Positions 60,205-64,000 of a DNA stretch of 64,000 bases are shown one piece after another; the stretch's first letter is position 1, and each line of letters starts with the position of its first letter. The position numbers were made by a program, and so were the translations under genes. The notes beneath the pieces are model-generated. The model was not told the origin of the DNA. It was given only the letters and a program-made list of their open reading frames with translations, and did no database searches. Source of the stretch: Homalodisca vitripennis (lineage: Eukaryota > Arthropoda > Insecta > Hemiptera > Cicadellidae); assembly GCF_021130785.1 (NCBI RefSeq), contig NC_060211.1, forward strand, positions 29,931,001 through 29,995,000. The letters are read 5' to 3'.

Positions 60205-63067
60205 TCAAGAGCCATCTGTAATAAATTGACGGGCTTTCATCTTTACCTTCGGTTTAGATTCAAAATAAACTTCATTTCCAAAAGATTCTAAAAATCTATT
60301 GAATACTTTTGGCCCAATGTAGTAAAATTGGTGCCTGCTCCTTTCTTTTTTCATATTTGGAACTTCTAACATTATTCTGTTTGCAGATCTGGTACTTCTC
60401 ACATTTTCTTTTATTTTAAAATGATCTAGGTGTTTATGTATATACATTACAATGCTGTACATATAAATCTGGTTAAAAGTTAATATACGTTGTTCAGAAA
60501 ACAAGTAACTCACTCTGTCCATTCGTTTTATTCCATATAGTGTTCTAATGGCATTTCTTTGTGATGCAATAACAGGGTTTAACAGTGTATGAAAAGTTCC
60601 ACCATAGTGTATTATTCCATATCTCATGGTACTCTCTAGCCATGAGCAATACAGGTTTCTTAATTGATCAACTTTCAGATGATTTCGCATATGGTAAAGA
60701 GAATAATTTACTTTATTTAATTTTTTTCCTAAAATATTTATGTGAGAATCCCATTTTAAGTATTTATCTATATGGAGACCTAGATACTTAACATAATTTA
60801 CAAACTCTATAATTGGACAGCTACAATTATAAATACACAAGTACCTGTGACAGCGAAAGCCAAAGAAATTTTGTAACTCAGTATTTTCTTTGTCCTGATC
60901 AAAAAATGATATGCATTTAGACTTAGAAACATTAATGAGCATTTTATTTTTAACTAGCCACTCTGAGATATTTTGCAAATCTTTGTCTACTCTTATCTTC
61001 AGAATATCCTTGTTATATGCTGAACAGACCAACGCTGTGTCGTCTGCATATGCAAACACCTTAGAAAATAGTTTTATTTCTAAAAGATCATTGATATATA
61101 ACAAAAATACCAATGGGCCAAGCACCCCTCCTTGAGCTGTTCCGTAGTTCAATTGTAATACATCACTTAATACTCCATTCATTTTGACAACTTGTTTTCT
61201 TTCTTTAGAAAAAGATTCTAACCATAATAGAGCAGCAGTACCACCAATCCCACACCTTCTGAATTTATTTATTAATATATTTACATCTAAAACGTCGAAT
61301 CCCTTACGAAAATCGAGATATAAAGCAATAGTGTACATATTTCTATCAACAGAGTCAGTTATGCAACTTACATGCCTCTCTATGGCCAGATCCGTCCCTC
61401 TTCCAGGCAAGAAACCGTATTGGCTGTGTGAAAGTAACCCTCTCTCAGTCAGGTATAAAAGTAACTTTTTCTTTATTAATGTTTCAAATATCTTAGCAAT
61501 GGAATTAATCAGAGATATAGGCCGATAGGACGATACACCCTCTCTGCATCCAGACTTGAACACAGGCACAACTGAGGCAATTTTAAATTTGTCCGGAAAT
61601 ACCCCTTGCTGTAATGATTTATTAAAAATATCATATAAAAGTGGTACAAATAATGCTATATTTTTTTTACTGTAACAATATTTACACCATCCAATCCACA
61701 ACTATGTTTATTTTTCATATTTTTAACAATTTCAGTTATTTCATTGCAGGTTATACTAAATTTGTTAAAATATACTTCATACTCCGTACAATCTTCATAA
61801 AATACATTGTTACCAAACTCATTGCTTTTTAACTCTTGCACAATATTCATGAAATACTCATTAAAAGTATTAGCAATAATAAATTCATTTCCCTCAGATA
61901 CATTGAGCAGTGTGTCATTTACCTTTATCCTCTCAATATTTGTTTTTTTAGATTTCATAACTTTTTTTATTACATTCCAATATTTTTTAGTATCGCCATG
62001 GCAGTTTTCTATTAGATATGAGTAATAGTTCATCTTTACTTCCCTAATCTGTTTCATTACAAATTTCGATAGGTTTTTATATTCTAGGCTTAGTAATAAA
62101 TTATTTCGATCTTTAACATATTTTTTGTACAGACTGTTTTTCCTGTTTATTAAACGTACTAGGTTATCAGTTATCCACTCACACCTTTTCCTATGTTTAC
62201 TGTTTAAGATTTTCAGGATTTGGCATTACCATTACAACTATTATAAATTTCATAAAAAATATTTACACATTTATTTACATCTACAGTATTATATACATTT
62301 CCCCAATCAGCTAACATTAATTGTCTTTTTAGTATATTATAATCAACTACCTCAACAAGCCTAGGGGAGTGATTTCTGCTCTGTACACCAGATACACTAA
62401 CATCCAGAGCACAATGGTCAGTGATTTCAATATCCCTTACATTGCATTTAATGCATAAGCCCTTTGAGTTTCTTATCAAAGCATGGTCTAGCGAGGAAGC
62501 AGAGTTATTTACAATTCTAGTTGGGACATTAACAAGATTTTCAAAACCATATGCGCTTATAAGATTCAAATAATCTTTCCCTGAGCCATTGTTGCGCAAT
62601 GTGCAGATGTTCATGTCTCCAACAACAATAATAGGATCGCTATTAATTTTCAATATATTTTCAAATTCACATTTAAATGCATTATAATGAAATTTACATT
62701 GACGATATATACCATAGATTGCAAGCTTAAATGTAATACTATTATAACTAAGATTAAGATTTACATTGATTAGTTCAGCGGTGTTTAGAAGTAGAAGGCT
62801 GTGGGTGTAGGTCAGTGCAGAGTCCACATAGATAACAACTCCACCTGCAGCGTTATCAGGCCGAGGTTGCAGCAACATGTTGAAACCTGGAAGCTGGAAC
62901 TGGTCCTCCTCCCCTGACTTGATCCACACTTCTGTCAGAACTATTATTGAATATTTTATATGTAAGGAATTTAAATACAATATTAGTTCATCAAAATGTT
63001 TTCTTAAGCTTCTTATATTGATACAAAATATATTAATGTCTTTTAAATATATATCGTTCCTGTCCAT
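60205..63067 (-). CDS. non-LTR ORF2: AP-type endonuclease and reverse transcriptase (two frame slips)
   Basis: The endonuclease (63067 to about 62215) shows CINIRSLRKH, VLTEVW (catalytic Glu), VVGDMNI, SSLDHALI and the terminal TDHCALDV. A frame slip near 62215 leads into a linker (CEWITDNLVRLINRKNSLY..., 62200-61656). A second slip in an A run near 61665 leads into the reverse transcriptase, 61701-60205: FKIASVVPVFKSG, SYRPISLI, YLDFRKGFDVLD (motif A, with Gly where Ala is usual), GTAQGGVLGPLVFLLYINDL (motif B) and VFAYADDTALV (YADD). It would nick target DNA and copy element RNA there. No RNase H domain, unlike the element at 15.5 kb. Confidence 0.92.
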
Positions 63068-63127
63068 TTGGAAAAAAAAAACTGTCTATTGGAGATCCAA
63101 ATACATCCTTATGTTTTTCAAATATAA

Positions 63128-64000
63128 TCAAAAAGAAACTTTTTCTATGTCTTGACCAGCGAGCCTGCTCAAGTCAGCCAGTGTCGACACTTGAACCCGC
63201 TGCGCACCTTCTGATTTTCTCACAAAAATCTTTGCGTCTGACACCCATACAAACGCATATCCCAAGTGTTTGAGCTTTTTGGCATGATATAATATATTTT
63301 TGTAATAGGGAGTAAGGTGCTCATTAACATATACACTTGTGTTCGGGCTGTCTTGAACAAAGTTGGTGGCCTTAATCTGGATGGATTTAGCTTTCTTAAT
63401 TAAAGCATCACGTTTCTGTCTACTTGTAAATTGGACTATAATTGGTTTTGGACCTTTGTTGCGTTTAGTAGGGATACGGTGAATTGCCTGAATATCTGCC
63501 CGGAAATCAACAGGTTCATCAACTACAGATGACAAGTTTTTAATAACATCTGCCATTTGCTCATTAGGTACTTCGGGAACACCTTCCAACTGAATATTCC
63601 TATTCCTGCCATACTGCTCCAAATTTTCAACTTTCAATGCTAGTACATTTATTTCCTTTTTTTAAATTAATATTTTCAGACATGATTGCATTTTGGTTTT
63701 TCTCTAATATCTTAATCTTGCTAAGAGCCTCAGTTAATTTTCCCTCAAGGCTGTCAACTTGAGCAGATATGAAGTTTGCAGACTCCTTTAACTCATTTAT
63801 TTGTTGACCAATATTTTTTTCATAAACAGTAAACTGATGTTTTATGGTATTCTCCATTTTAGATAAAAACTCCTTATGCAGATCATTTATAACTTCTTGT
63901 GGAAAATGACTATCTTTATTGCTCTGAGACTTACTTGTGACACAATGTTTACACTTCCATGCATCTCTTCTTTTTGCACCATAACGCCTCCATTTATCTT
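63128..64000 (-). CDS. non-LTR ORF1 (partial, one frame slip)
   Basis: RNA-binding ORF1 protein, N terminus beyond the right edge. In order: RRDAWKCKHCVTSK (end of a Cys-rich, PHD-like finger, about 63960), a coiled coil (KNIGQQINELKESANF to LSKIKILEKNQNAIM), then, after a slip in an A run at about 63660, EINVLALKVENLEQYGRNRN and an RRM-like core (IQLEGVPEV..., ADIQAIHRIPTKR, PIIVQFTSRQKRDALI), and a C-terminal domain to VSF and stop at 63128. The order finger, coiled coil, RRM fits L2/CR1-type ORF1. It precedes ORF2 by about 60 bases. Confidence 0.88.

Larger units (their letters stand above)
59610..64000 (-). mobile_element. CR1/Jockey-type non-LTR retrotransposon, nearly intact, 5' end outside window
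   Basis: Minus-strand element with ORF1 (64000-63128), endonuclease and reverse transcriptase ORF2 (63067-60205), and a 3' UTR. The 3' end on minus carries GAATAAAGC then a short tandem CTTGAA repeat, the type of hexamer tail used by CR1-like elements. The frames are disturbed only by a few single-base changes, so this is a young insertion. It is at least 4.39 kb long. Confidence 0.93.

Overview
The window is a stretch of animal, almost certainly insect, nuclear DNA. It is AT-rich, genes are sparse and split by GT-AG introns, and transposon remains of nearly every class dominate. No RNA gene, CRISPR array, operon or bacterial-type feature was seen. The order of insect is not determined; the closest remembered match for the best gene is the insect form of phosphorylase kinase alpha.

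Host genes. (1) 1899-11048, minus: the N-terminal 486 codons of phosphorylase b kinase regulatory subunit alpha, in nine exons with exact splice phases; the rest lies beyond the left edge. (2) 19725-20781, plus: an unrecognised single-pass membrane protein with a signal peptide, six 33-bp codon repeats and a C-terminal transmembrane helix, split by one frame slip in an A6 run. (3) 38552-44005, minus: the last three exons of a fatty acid hydroxylase/sterol desaturase family protein (FAXDC2-like) with its histidine boxes. (4) 50408-50987, minus: the last exon of a probable secreted glycoprotein, also with one frame slip.

Mobile DNA from left to right: a 3' fragment of an R1/LOA-type non-LTR element (1-546) whose longer sibling lies inverted at 15519-18090; a mariner fragment (1035-1480); a complete but dead Tc1/mariner-superfamily element with terminal repeats and TA duplication (2837-4163); a head-to-head dispersed repeat (7297-8475); a 1.59-kb foldback element with an 8-bp target duplication (11571-13163); reverse transcriptase, mariner and Helitron fragments (26.6-28.7 kb); an 18-copy, 93-bp satellite (30651-32319); three related TTAA-flanked piggyBac-like non-autonomous elements (35717, 39633, 42679); a SINE-like unit (37.5-37.7 kb); a decayed hAT transposon beside an inverted piece of another copy (51844-54798); and a nearly intact CR1/Jockey-type retrotransposon running off the right edge (59610-64000).

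A recurring pattern is single-base insertion, often in homopolymers, inside reading frames that otherwise look constrained (exon 1 of the kinase gene, the membrane protein, the secreted protein, the CR1-type ORFs). This suggests uncorrected long-read consensus error, at least in the host genes. I found no multi-gene functional system. The most distinctive candidates are the piggyBac-like trio, which keep a promoter-side region plus a short ATG ORF, and the large foldback element.
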